A stretch of 64,000 nucleotides of DNA from contig OZ025818.1 of NCBI GenBank assembly GCA_964019425.1, positions 806,001 through 870,000 on the forward strand. The letters run 5' to 3'. Each line of letters begins with the position of its first letter. The first letter of the stretch is position 1. The translations under genes were made by a program, and so were the position numbers. The notes below the pieces were generated by a model that had not been told where the DNA came from, did no database searches, and saw only the letters and a program-made list of their open reading frames with translations. Positions 1 through 11,008 of this stretch are shown piece by piece. The DNA comes from Flectonema sp. DT1601. Its lineage: Eukaryota; Euglenozoa; Diplonemea; Diplonemida; Diplonemidae.

Positions 1-982
1 AGAATTTTGATCGTAGGTGGATTTTTTATATCTTTGGTAAATGAGATAAGATACGACCACGATGATAGCACAGAACACAACACATGCGACAACAATCCCC
101 GCAATCGCTCCGATTGACAAGTCGTCTGAATCTGATGGAGGTGTCGGGGTAGTGATAATTTCATCACAAGTGTTGATTAGGTCAGCACTCTCATATTGAG
201 TTAAGACAAAACCCGGTGCGCAAGAAGTAGGCTGACAACTTCCTCCGATGGCGTGCGCGACAAGAGTTGGAAATATAACAGGACAAGTAGAAGTACCGGC
301 AGTAATATCGACAACAGATGGTTGACCCAGTTGAACCAGTGTTGGTGCTTCTGCTGCAGCTTCCAACACAGCAGCATCCAACCACTCAATAGCGTCTAAT
401 GTTGATGCTGTAAGAATTGGTACGTTAGAAATTACATATCCCAGATGAACAGATCCACACTTTCTTCTAACAATAAAATCGGTTGCGCTAGCTCCAGCTC
501 TAATAGCTAGTCTTCTCCCGAGTGCTTCAGTTTGAACATCAAAAGTAAAGGGTAATTGTTCACATAAAAAGTTCCAAACAAATTCAACATTCACACTCAC
601 AAGATACTGTCCTAGTGGAAAAGGTACCTCTCCAGCTGTTTTTTTTTTTTTTTTTTTTTGTGTTGTTAATTTTGTGAAAGAGACGTTCTTTTTATTAAAA
701 ATAATTAAGAAAAGACATACGAGACGCAATCCGTCTACATCCAATTAGTTTGTTAACGGAATTCGGAATCAGTTCGTAGTCTCCAGTACAGATACAATCA
801 CCACTTCGACAGACTGCTCCTGAAGCTTGGGTATGTGTTCTTGGATTGCAATCTCTAGAAAGACCACAGAAATCTATAATCGTTGACGGTGAATCAGTTT
901 CACCCGGAGCATTATCGTTTTGAGCACTTACAGAAGTTAAGACAGCGAAACTCACGACCACAATTAATATTATATTCCACAT
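1..982 (-). CDS. Type I membrane protein with EGF-like cysteine motif (partial, 3' end outside window)
   Basis: Two exons are visible: 982-721 and 635-1, joined in phase 1 across an intron with donor GTATGT and acceptor AACAG preceded by about 20 A. The 299 codons seen stay open to the window edge. Residues 1-20 form a signal peptide (Met-Trp-Asn then a hydrophobic core, cleavage expected after Ser-Val-Ser-Ala). Residues about 38-85 are Cys-rich with a CxxxxCxC...GY-like pattern that resembles an EGF module. A roughly 170-residue ectodomain follows, with scattered Cys near its end. Residues 262-287 are a strong transmembrane helix, then a basic cytosolic start (QRYKKS). The Met at 982 was chosen because it begins the signal peptide; an upstream in-frame Met lies in low-complexity sequence. 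A surface or endomembrane receptor-like role is inferred; the family is not recognised. Confidence 0.75.
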
Positions 983-1075
983 ATTTGTGTATTTAGTAAA
1001 CTGTGAGAGGGTAAAACTTAAAAAAGATGTTATATAAAAAAAAAAGGAAAAAATATCTTTTTTCACAAACATCAA

Positions 1076-1678
1076 AAATCACAATGCTGACGCTGCGGGG
1101 GGGGGGCCTGGTGATGCAGGAGTGGGATTTCCTCAAAAAGGCGAAAACTAGAAAATAAAAAAAAAATAAAAGAATAAAAAAAGAAAAACTGCTAAGTGTG
1201 AGCAGTAGATTTGAGTGCCGCAGTTGATCCCCTCCTCCCCTTCAGGGGTTGAACGGCCATCTACTAGTCTGATGAAATTCTGTTATGCTTGTTTTGTTAT
1301 TCTTCTCGGCAGTACATAGAAAAGCAGTTTTCCTTAACAAGGAAAAGACTACCTACCTACAAGTAATCCACAAGGGGAAGAAAGAAAAAAAAGTGAGACG
1401 GAGGTGCGGGAAGGGGGACAACTCACTCGTGAGGGAAGCTCAATAGCGGATAAGAGAGAGTTTCCCCCGTTAAAAATAAAAACTCCAAAAAAAAAGAAAA
1501 AAGCAAAAAAAAGAAAAAATGCTGGTGCTGAAAAGGTCTTCTTGTTTTTTCTTTCCCTGGACGGGACTACCCATGGCATCAACTCCATCATCCGATAGAA
1601 AAATAGTTTCCGACCAGACACTACGGTCTCATAAGAGAATGAAATATTATTTTTTTAAAAGCCGAGAGTAATAAACAT
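1076..1678. other. Intergenic spacer without recognised gene
   Basis: Between the signal-peptide gene and the 3' end of the Bfr1-like gene. It holds a G9 run near 1098, A-rich tracts and two overlapping ORFs on opposite strands that are low-complexity (Lys-rich or Phe-rich). Nothing here looks coding. Confidence 0.5.
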
Positions 1679-4313
1679 TTATTCCTCGTCGTTCTTGGTG
1701 GCAGCCTCAGCAGCCTTTTTCGCGGCATCGGCAGCCTGTATTAGTGTTATGTTTTAAAAGAGTACAATATACAACTGGTAAGAAGAAGTTGATATGCTAA
1801 AGGTAAGAATTCACACCGCGTTGGTCTTTCTCTCCTCAGCGAGCTGGGCAGGGGTTTTAATGTGAGTCTTGTACTCCTCAATCTTGTCCTCGAGGGTCTT
1901 AATCATAGGCTTGCACTCGTTAGTGAACTGTGGAAGCTTGAATCCGTACTTGCGGAATACTTCCTCCTTGTTATGGTCGTGAGTGAGTCTTTTTGGTGCC
2001 TGTTTTTGTTTTGTTTTGTGGTGACCATTAAACTAAAAACTTACAACTACTACTCGTATTCAAAGAACACAAACCTTGGTGGCAGCTGGAACTTCAGCAA
2101 CTGGCTTCTTGCTGGCGGTGGTGGTGGTGGTGGCAGCGGCCTTTGGCTTTGACACCTTCTTTCCCTTCTTAGGCATCTGGAAGAAGTCAGCAGAGTCATC
2201 CTTTCTACCGAGCTGAATGGCTCCCTTTCCTTCGAATCTGGTCATCGCCTTGGCAGCGTCGAACTCTCCGGCGGCGTCAGCCTTCTTGGCAGCTGGGACA
2301 GCAAAAGTGTGCTTCAACTGTTTGAAATTAATAAAATATTTTGTTTTTGATATTTAACTTCCGACAGAAGATTTTATTGTTACATACGTCAGCCTTTCTC
2401 TTCAAGTAGTCAACGAGGACAGAGCACTCACGGATCTCAACTTCGAATGGGTTCAATCTCTTCAGTTCCTCGTATTCGATGGCGTCGAGCTTTCTCTTCT
2501 CCTCATCTTCCTTATCTCTCTTCTCTCTCTCTTCTCTCTGTTTCTTGATCTCGGCCTCAACCAACTTGTCGTAGTCCTCCTTCCACTTGAAGTATGCTTC
2601 CTTCTTTGCCTTGTGTTCGTCACGGATTTTGTTCATTTCCTCGAAGCACTTGTTGATCTTAGTACGAAGCTGTTTTGGGTTTTGTTAGGATGACTGTGGA
2701 CAACTTTGATCGTAAAAAGTACATTATTAAGATAGAATTTTGTGTTATTTACATACGTTGTCCTTCTGGGTTCTGATCTTTGCTCTCTCGTCGTTGGTTG
2801 AGCTGGCGTCGAGGGAGGCCTTGACGGCAGTCATACGATCAATGACGGCGGTAAGCTCGTCAGTAAGACTGTCAATTTTCTTCTGGTTGCTGTCACGTTC
2901 GTCTCTTGACTTGTCAGCACGGGACTTGGCGTCCAAGATTCCGTTACCCTTTGCCATCAATTCCTTTGCCTTTTCTCTCATGAGGTTGAGCTGCTTAATC
3001 TCCTGCATAACTCTCTTCTCTCCCTTTAGGGAACCAACTCCTCCAGATTCAATTTTGAACTCGAGTTCCTGTAGTAGTATTTTTGAGTAACAAACTGTTC
3101 TCACAATTGTCGGCAGCCTTCAAATCTCAGATCTCGACAGAAAGAACTCCCACGAGCGCCATTGTGGACACACGCGGGGAAAAAGTCTGGCTTTTCACTT
3201 TTCGTACTCACTGATAATAAAATAAATAAAACAAGAAGCTTCTGTTGTAGCTTTGATTTGACGGTGTTATTGGCAAGTCTCGACAGAAAGAACTCCCACG
3301 AGCGCCACTGGAGGCACACGCGGGGAAAAAGTCTGACTTCTTCACAAATATAAATATAAACACAACTAGTGAATTCAGAAATAGAAGAAAAAATAAGTAT
3401 TCGTAAAAAGGGTACGCACGTTGCCATCTTTTCTTTTCGCGTACTTAAAGTTGTGGAAGAATGAAATTATATTTAAAAGGGATACAACACAATCAATACA
3501 TTTGGTGAACAGATCTCGTCAGAAAGAACTCCCACGAGCGCCATTGTGGACACACGCGGGGAAAAAGTCTGGCTTTTCACTTTTCGTACTCACTGATACT
3601 AAAATAAATAAAACAACAAGATTCTGTTGTGACGGTGTCATTGGCAAGTCTCGACAGAAAGAACTCCCACGAGCGCCACTGCAGGCACACGCGGGGAAAA
3701 AGCCTGCCTTCCAATACTGCAAGAGGAATAAAACTGACACGTATATATAAATTAGTTTATATCCATCTCTAAGACATTTAAAAACAGCGACAAACACACT
3801 CTTCAAACGCAAATTTCACGGGGAATGTTTACATATGTCTTCTATTCTCACATATCAGTACGCCTTATTGTATACAAAAACTAATTAATAAAAAAAAAAA
3901 TCAACAGCATAGCATACCTTAATCTTCTTGTCAATTGCACCCGGTTCTAAAAGGTCAGTCTTTCCCTTCTGTTCTTTGCGAAGCTCAAAAGCGACATCTC
4001 TAATTTCACGTTCAGTGTTACGAGCTTCCTCAGCTATCGCTCTGTTCTTTGATCTTAAACCTGACAAGTCGGTGAGCAGTTCAGATTTCTGAGTGCGGAG
4101 CTTCTTTACTTCTTCGCGGGATTCCTTTCTCTCGTCACTTTCTCCTCCAAGTTGGTCATTCTGAGTCTTCAGAGATTCTGTATCCTTCTTGTAGATTTCA
4201 ATCCTAGATTTTACACCTTCGATCTTGGCGCTCATCTCGTCGTATGACGGCATTTTTGGTGCCTTTTTTTTTTTTTTAAATTTTTTTTTAAAAGACTTTT
4301 TTTTTTTGTTTAC

Positions 4314-4344
<31 letters not shown>

Positions 4345-4437
4345 ACATACATCATCAGGGATAGGTACGATCTCTCTTCTCTTACGTCCTCCCTTGTTGC
4401 CTGGACCAGGCCTATCAGCCAACATTTGCTTACTCAT
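1679..4437 (-). CDS. Bfr1-like nuclear segregation / mRNP coiled-coil protein, seven exons
   Basis: Exons are 4437-4351, 4262-3918, 3068-2757, 2669-2388, 2317-2075, 1999-1817 and 1735-1679. Each length is a multiple of three, so all six introns are phase 0, giving 502 aa. The protein is almost entirely charged alpha-helical coiled coil (residues about 30-350), with a basic N-terminus (GGRKRRE), an NPFEVEIREC segment in exon 4, and an Ala/Lys/Thr-rich stretch (KPKAAATTTTTASKK) before a helical tail. Length and layout fit fungal Bfr1 (about 470 aa), an ER- and polysome-associated mRNP protein also linked to chromosome segregation. Assignment rests on overall pattern, so a related coiled-coil family remains possible. 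Introns have GTATGT-type donors. Intron 1 is almost only T then A. Intron 2 (3917-3069) is about 850 bp and carries a fourfold 60-bp repeat. Confidence 0.75.
3124..3715. repeat. Four copies of a ~60-bp GC-rich repeat inside intron 2 of the Bfr1-like gene
   Basis: A core beginning CGACAGAAAGAACTCCCACG and running through GGCACACGCGGGGAAAAAG occurs at about 3126-3190, 3280-3343, 3512-3577 and 3647-3710, all in the same direction. The first and third copies share a longer 3' extension, and so do the spacers, which suggests duplication of a two-copy unit about 380 bp apart. Flanks are AT-rich. No ORF, box C/D or tRNA signal is recognised. Confidence 0.8.
4263..4350 (-). other. Self-complementary U-tract/A-tract intron (Bfr1-like intron 1)
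   Basis: Read on the minus strand this 88-nt intron is GTATGTAA, then about 30 T, then GTAAAC, then several A runs ending in AAAG. Donor and acceptor are brought together if the T run pairs with the A runs. There is no pyrimidine tract next to the 3' AG. The flanking exons join in frame, which supports the boundaries. Confidence 0.7.
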
Positions 4438-4626
4438 AGTATGGTTAATTTAAGATAACTATTTTTATAAAGAAAAATTTTATTAAAAAAAAAAAGAAAT
4501 GATGGACGATGGTCTACTAACCGACACAAATTAAACAATCAGACAGAAATATAAAGTAAAAAAAAAAAAAAAAAAAATTGTGTGTAAATAATAATAAAAA
4601 AAACAATGATGTTACAAAGAAAGGTT

Positions 4627-5770
4627 TTAATTTTCACTACCAGAATCAGTCCCTTCAGAGTTCACGTCGCTATTACCAAAATCAATATCAATCAGCGATA
4701 AGTTATCTGCTGCTCGTTGTCTAATTGGTTGGGTTGGTTTAAGATGATGATGATGATGACGATCAGTATGTTTAACCAAAACATCAACATGAAACAAATG
4801 AGTGTTCTCCTGATCCATGACCACCTCTATAATATTATTTTCAGATACAGGAATTCCTTCTACTGCTCTGATAACCATTCCTGTGTGTCAGATGAGTTTT
4901 TTTTTTTTTTAAAAAAAATGAATGAGAAAAAAACCTTCAGTGTGATATAACAAACCTATTTTTAAACCAGCTGCGTCAGCTGGACTTCCCTCAGTGACGT
5001 CAGACACGGTGACTCCAGTTAGCTCTAGTCCCAGCCATCCTTTGTCACTTTTTCTGAGAGGAAGTCGATGAAGAGGAGGAGAATTCTTCTTACTCATATC
5101 AGGTATGAATAGTGACACTGTGGCGATGCTGTTTTCAGAAAGGTCTTGAAATCGAAATTTATCAATTGAATGAACTGATGATCCAACACCATCGGAACTC
5201 GATACCTCGACTAGTACCATTCCTGTTGTGAATCCTGTATTTTTTTTTTATTTTTTTTTTTTTTTTTGTTATCGTCGTTGTTACTGTTGATAAAAAAAAA
5301 AGTATACCTGCGGAGTCACCTGAAGACTTGCTGCTTATATTTGTTATGATGTTGTTTGATATGGTAATTCCATCACCCATCCCATCAGATGCAAATGTTA
5401 TAACGTATCTCTGTCCTATTTTACTATTCCTCAAAGGACTATCAAACGGAGACGTTAATCGACGATTGTGTCTGACAGAACCTTCTCGAATCGATACATC
5501 CATCGTTGATCTCCTCCTCTCACTCATAAACATCAAGTTATGAACTGATGATCTGTGTAGTATTTGTAGCTCTTCTAGTTCTTCAGTTCCTTTTCCGTGT
5601 TTTGATAAAACTTCTTTATATCTTGATAAAGAATTTTTAGTTTTTCGAAATAACCACCACCCCACAGTTAAGGTGATTAATAGAAGTAGTCCTCCCAATA
5701 TGTTTATACTTATCATTAATATTATTTCATCTTCACGTGAACTCAATTCCTGATGTCCTGATGTCGTCAT
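4627..5770 (-). CDS. Single-pass membrane protein with PDZ domain(s)
   Basis: Exons 5770-5308, 5234-4956 and 4880-4627 join in phase 1 at both junctions (donors GTATAC and GTTTGT), giving 331 aa. Residues 17-40 are a hydrophobic helix (ILGGLLLLITLTVGWWLF) followed by basic residues, so a signal-anchor is likely. Residues 41-100 look helical. Residues about 120-195 resemble a weak first PDZ fold. Residues 220-290 are a clear PDZ domain: GWLGLEL, then GSPADAAGLKIG, then GMVIRAVEG, the usual carboxylate loop, alpha-A region and following strand. A His-rich stretch (HHHHH) and an acidic tail follow. A scaffold that binds C-terminal peptides at a membrane is the likely role; the organelle cannot be told. 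Confidence 0.8.
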
Positions 5771-6334
5771 TTTGAGAACCTAAAAAAAAAGAAAAAAAGG
5801 AGGATGAAATAATTCGAATATGTATTGTCGTCTATCGAAAGTCAAGGATGTCAAAGACCGACCAGTCATTCAAGGGTTTCACAAGTGAAAAGAGACGTAA
5901 ATTGACCAGACTCTGTATTCACAAAGCAGAAGGTTAACAGAAGGTTGAGATTAACAACAAAAAAGGTACAGCGTGCTAGGATAGTTATCCCGACTATAAA
6001 TTGTCTACCCCGGCAACCTGATAAAGAAAGAAAAGAAGAAAAAAAGAAACGGAGGACAAGGAAGGCTACATACTGACGTCACGCACTCACCTCCGAACAT
6101 CTTTCCATTTACTTCTGAACCTGCAAACGAAGTCGTAAATAGATCTGTGAGGCCAAAGGGAAAGCCTCTTTTTTATTATTTCACCTGTAAAGTAATTAAA
6201 AGGTAGCAGCATGTAACAATCATACAAGTGATGACTTTGTAATCAAAAGTTCTGATGAATAGTAATCTTAAATAGTCATAAGTTCTTCTATCAGATATAA
6301 GGTTGGAACTGATCCATTATTTTAATGGCTCGCG
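5771..6334. other. Intergenic spacer
   Basis: Lies between the 5' end of the PDZ gene and the stop of the FSP1-like gene, both on the minus strand. It should contain the 5' region of the PDZ gene and the 3'UTR of the oxidoreductase. No ORF or RNA gene is supported. Confidence 0.5.
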
Positions 6335-8178
6335 TTACAAGTCTTTCCCTTCTTCAGTTGCTTCCTTGTCTTGCACTTCAAGAATGCGTCGCATTGTCGA
6401 TATCTGTTTTTTTTTTTTTTCGTATCTGAAAAAGAAAACTGAGTAGTCATAAGCCGGATACGAGTTATCTCATGTAAAGCTACGTACCTCTTATTCTGGC
6501 CTTAGCATGGGTTTTTCTTTAACCCGTAAAATTAACAATGAAAAAAAAAAAAAACACACATACCTCTGATGTTTTTAACTTTGCTACAAATGCCGGTGAC
6601 GTATGACTGTTGAGGAAATCTATTTCGTTATTACCAGCTACCCACTTAGCGAGGGATGTTAATTGTCCAGAACCAGCAGAGTAACCAGTAAAAGTATTGC
6701 TGTTAAGTTGAATAAATTGAGTCGGAAAGGTCGTGTCGTATAACTTATTTGAATTAATTGCCATGTTTCTACCAGAGAGGGCATTTAAATATTTACTTGC
6801 GACGCGAAGGACGTCGTCAACTACGAAAGCAAGACCAGACTCCTTACCCTGCGGACCTGAATGAAGGGCTATATCTCCTAGGGCGTAGATGTTTCGAGCT
6901 CCGATGAGTCGATTTTCTTCGTCGACTCTTGCGAATCCATCTTCCGAGAGCGAAGATTTAAAATTTTTTTCTAAAATCTGAGTAGCGGGAATAATACCGC
7001 GACAGTCGAATACGTAGTCGTACCCTCCGTCGGTACCTCCGACACGGTCGTCAATTACTTCACCTGTTTATTTTTTTTTTTTTATATACCAGCAAACCCA
7101 TTGTTCGGTAGAAAGAGAATTGTGTCAGCGTAACTAACCTATTCCTTTATTAGGATTTTCTACCTGGTTGCGTAGAAACAAAATAAAAGTGTGAGTGAGT
7201 AAGTAAGAAAGTGAAGTTTGCCGATTCTTTTTTTTTTTTTTTTTTTTTTTTCTAACGAAAAATTATCATCTCAAACATACCTTTCTCATTTGAATATTTC
7301 CAGTCAATCGTAAATTTTTTTGTATCTTCATTAAACGACACATTTGTTACTTTACAAAGTCTATTTAAAGTTGTATTTCTTCTAAGAAAATGTTTTTTAA
7401 TGTATTGCTGAACACGTTTTCCATGAGATGGTGCTAGAGATTGTCTTGAGTGATAAATAGTAACTGACTTATCAGGATGAATGCTGTTAATATGACCTGC
7501 GTACTCACATCCAGAGGCACCTCCACCAATGATTGCAATATTGTTTGAGGCATTTATCAATTTTCTATAGTGATTCATTTCTATTGCCCGATCAGGTACA
7601 GATTGAGTCGTTGATTGCCTCCAAGGTGAGGCTTGATTACTGCCTGTGCATATAAAACACCTATCATACGCAATCTTTTTACCGTTATTTAACAAAACAT
7701 GAGTCTTCGTTATTTCTTTAGCTTCCCCAACTATTACATCACTGTAACGTAGGTAGTATCCGTGAGGTATAAAATATTTTCGAAAATAATCTTTTTCGCT
7801 TTCTAATATAGAGTCGGGGTCACTGTCATCTGGGGCCTTCCCCAGGAGATGTTGTTTTAAGGCCGGAGTAAATTCAAAAAAAGATTTTTTATCAATTAAA
7901 GTCGTGGCCATCGAATGTTCGATTGTCTTTGCTAAAATACTTCCTGCACATCCTCCGCCGACAATCACTGCTCGTAGTGGTCGAGATCTGCGTTCATCTG
8001 ATGCAAACACCGATGGCATTCCGTAAGTCCCAATCGCAGCTCCACATCCGACAGCACACTTCAGTAAGAAACGTGTCATATATAATAAGTACTGTTGACA
8101 TGTAATTAATATGTTAAAGGATTTTGAATGAAAGAAAACTTCAAAAGAAGGGCCAGAGAGCGTTTTTGCGATTCGCAT
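6335..8178 (-). CDS. FSP1/AIFM2-type FAD-dependent NAD(P)H oxidoreductase
   Basis: Exons 8178-7281, 7159-7139, 7063-6564 and 6403-6335 join in frame; the second is a 21-nt micro-exon (acceptor GTAG at 7160, donor GTTAG). Starting at 8178 gives 495 aa. Starting at the internal Met at 8079 (MTRFLLKCAVGCGAAIG, a plausible targeting leader) gives 462 aa. The two-dinucleotide-binding fold is clear: FAD site AVIVGGGCAGS near residue 70, a second Rossmann site IAIIGGGASGCEYAG for NAD(P)H, then the conserved YDYVFDCRG, and NIYALGDIA near the C-terminus that closes on the flavin. The family reduces quinones with NAD(P)H; FSP1 acts on ubiquinone and limits lipid peroxidation, while type II NADH dehydrogenases feed respiration. 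Which applies here is inference. Intron acceptors are A-rich (AAAAACAG). Confidence 0.85.
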
Positions 8179-8235
8179 AAGAAGGCTAGGGGTGGTAACG
8201 ATTCGTGTTTTTTTTTTTTTTTTTGTCCACAGACT

Positions 8236-9727
8236 TTAGCAAAGAGCAGGTCTCCAAACACATAAAGTGCTATCATTGTACCCAGCTACTATGGAACTGC
8301 TATCCCTTGAGATGGCGATATCCAGTGCGAAACACCGATCTGATAGCCGAGCTGTCAGTGAACTTGACGAAGGACGAACAGCAATCGGTTTCAAATTCTT
8401 TCCAGCAGATGTGGCGCCGCGAATACCATTGTGACAAAACCTCCTGCTGGTGATGTTTTTGTTTGCGGAATTGCAGATCAATCCATCACAATTTACAGCT
8501 AAAGCAGTATTAAAATTACTACAAGAAAATGAAGACACCTCTTCACCATCTGATTTGTCCAATATAAAAATATCATTGGAAGAGCAAAGACCTACATATA
8601 CAAAGCTTCCTTCTGTAACAACATTTTCAACACCAGAATCGTTCATTTCTTGACACCATACCATCCCACGTGTTTTATTGGTTGTGTCTGTCATTGTTGT
8701 ACAGCGAAGGTCGTAGGCACGCACGCATCTGATTTTTTTTTTTTTTTTTTTTACAAAAGACAGATCTGAAAGTGTATCACACACACCTATCATACGACGC
8801 AGAAAATATTGTATGCTCCGTCGGAAATGAGATTGATGAAAGTTGGAGATCAGAATACCACTTTAGACCTTTAGTTTGTAGTTGAGCGGCGCAGCTTGAT
8901 TTCCCTGGTAGTCTTTTATCAGTAATCACAATGGAACCGTCCTCATAACACAATGATGCCAACGAAGAATTACTTTGTGAGAATTGACAGTCACAACAAC
9001 CGGATAGAATACCTAACAATATTTATTTTATTTTTTTGATTTTGATTTTTGTTAAATAAAATATTTTTTTATGATGAAAAAAAGCAAACAGACCTTTTGA
9101 TTTTTTTGGAATAATAATAACTTGTTGAATGGTTTTATTATCGATATTTTGGACAACAAGAGTATTACGCAAACCATCGTATGAGGATACTTTTGGATAT
9201 ATAATACAAGACACGTCGGGGGATATTCTCGCTGATGGTGATCCTCGTCCTTGAGAAGGGAGTCGGGTCTCTGAAACCTTTTCATCATTTCTCCATAAAA
9301 GTATTTCAGACATTGATGAGGTACACATCAAAGATGGTTCTTTTTCAGATAATTCAACACATGTCACCATATGTTTGTGTCCTACTAAAGATTTACACAC
9401 ATACTCACTTTTTATATTCATCAGCGCGTCTTTCGCAATCCTTCTTTTTCTCGTCTCTTTCCATCCTCCCCACACACTTCTCGGAGTCCATATTTCATCT
9501 CTTGCTCTGACACGGACCCAACTCTTACATACTAAGAAGCAATTCCCTATACTTGACTCTGGTACATAAGATAATACTGTCGTTAACACATCACCAGAGA
9601 GCATGTAATCCAACGTTTGCTGAGATGATGGAGGTAACTTGATACTATGATTAAATATAAAGCAACTTGGAACTGGGTTTGGCCGAACTTGGTTGCAATG
9701 AAAAGAGACCAACAGGTGTGCTGTCAA
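8236..9727 (-). CDS. F-box / WD40-repeat protein
   Basis: Exons 9727-9094, 9012-8787 and 8728-8236 join in frame (phases 1 and 2), giving 450 aa. Residues 41-85 form an F-box: MLSGDVLTTVLSYVPES, then an NCFLVCKSWVRVRARDEIW stretch. The rest shows diverged WD40 blades: LVGHKHMVTCVELSEKEP...EILLWRND, then SLASLCYEDGSIVITDKRL, STEHTIFSASYDR-type blades, and finally DIAISRDSSSIVAGYNDSTLCVWR. Such proteins are substrate receptors of SCF ubiquitin ligases, with the F-box binding Skp1 and the propeller binding the target. The substrate is unknown. The start could also be the Met at 9604, which begins the F-box. The intron at 8786-8729 ends with 18 or more A then TCAG. Confidence 0.85.
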
Positions 9728-11008
9728 ATATGGGGATTTGGGGGCTACGTGCTACAGGTTGAGAGCCATCACTATAGACAGCATGGAATCCAACGTTTGC
9801 TGAGAGGAAGGAGGGAAAGCTTTAACAACACAACACACAACAGATACCTCACAACGATAATAATATTAATATGTGCTGTCGCATGGAGTGATTGGGCTTT
9901 GAATGATAATTAGAATCAACAACAACAACAACAACAACAACAAAAAAATAAATAAATAATAAATAATATTCACGAAAATACTAAACAAACACAAGCTTCA
10001 CATATTATCAATAAAAAGAGTAGACCCAGTAAAGACTCGATACTTAATTACTGGAACACGACTTTTTTTTTTTTTTTTTTTTCCTGACTAGAATTATTCC
10101 TTCTTCAATACTGCAGCATCACAGACCTGCTATTGGCTCACTCTTACGCGTGCTGAAGGGGATATCAAAGACACTTGTCTATTGTAACTGGAGATAACTC
10201 ATCGCGCGGGAGGGAAAAAAAAAAGGAATCGGCCGACTTCACTTTTTACTTTTTTTTACTGAACACTTTTGTTTTTTTTTGGTTGTGCACAACCAGACAT
10301 AACAAATCTGAAAAATCCACTAAAATTATATTTCACAGGATTTCTAAAGGGTATTATTCAAGCAGTTTAATAAAATAAATAAATAAATTACCCAAAAACG
10401 TCCTCTCAAAATGACTCAAAAAAAAACATTGTCGACTAAAAATAAACGTAATGCTCTGTAAAATATTTAGAATCCATTCGAGTGGTTTACTTTTGTTTTA
10501 TTGACTGGGTTGAGGGAAGAGAGTCTTTATTGAGAGATTGGTACGTGTTCGATTTCAAAATAAAACACATACACCTGAGGAACACTAAGGAATACTTCCC
10601 TTCAATGGAACATTAGGCTTCAGGTGGTAATCGAAATGCCACCCCGCAGTGAAACCTCACTGATGGTCTGAACGCCATTTTTCTTTTTTTTATATATATC
10701 CTCATCAAGAAGCGTATCTCAGACAACATTGCCCAACATTAATTTTTTTTGGCTCTTTACAATACTTTATTAAATCATGATAAATGTATAAAAAAAAAAA
10801 ATCAAAAAAAAATACGAAACAGTAAATCTAGTAACAGGTTTCTATATATTTACCCAAATCCAAAAAAACCAATAAAACTGAACAAAAATAACAATTTTAA
10901 AAAAAAAAATAATAATAATAATAATAATAAGTTACAATTACAGGTACATCTAAAATGCAACACACTACTTGTACGTGATTCAGCTTTTTAATTCTACAAG
11001 CCACATAA
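9728..11008. other. Intergenic spacer with partial duplication of the F-box start
   Basis: No credible gene. At 9780-9812 there is a second copy of about 30 bp from the F-box coding start (first copy 9599-9631, both containing AATCCAACGTTTGCTGAGA). Simple repeats include (CAA)n near 9920-9942 and (AAT)n near 10908-10929, plus several A/T homopolymers. The right part probably holds the 3'UTR of the gene ending at 11009. Confidence 0.6.

Noticed and set aside
3101-3812. ORFs of 97-109 aa across the Bfr1 intron
   Set aside because: They lie in an intron and follow the fourfold repeat; no protein-like composition beyond it.
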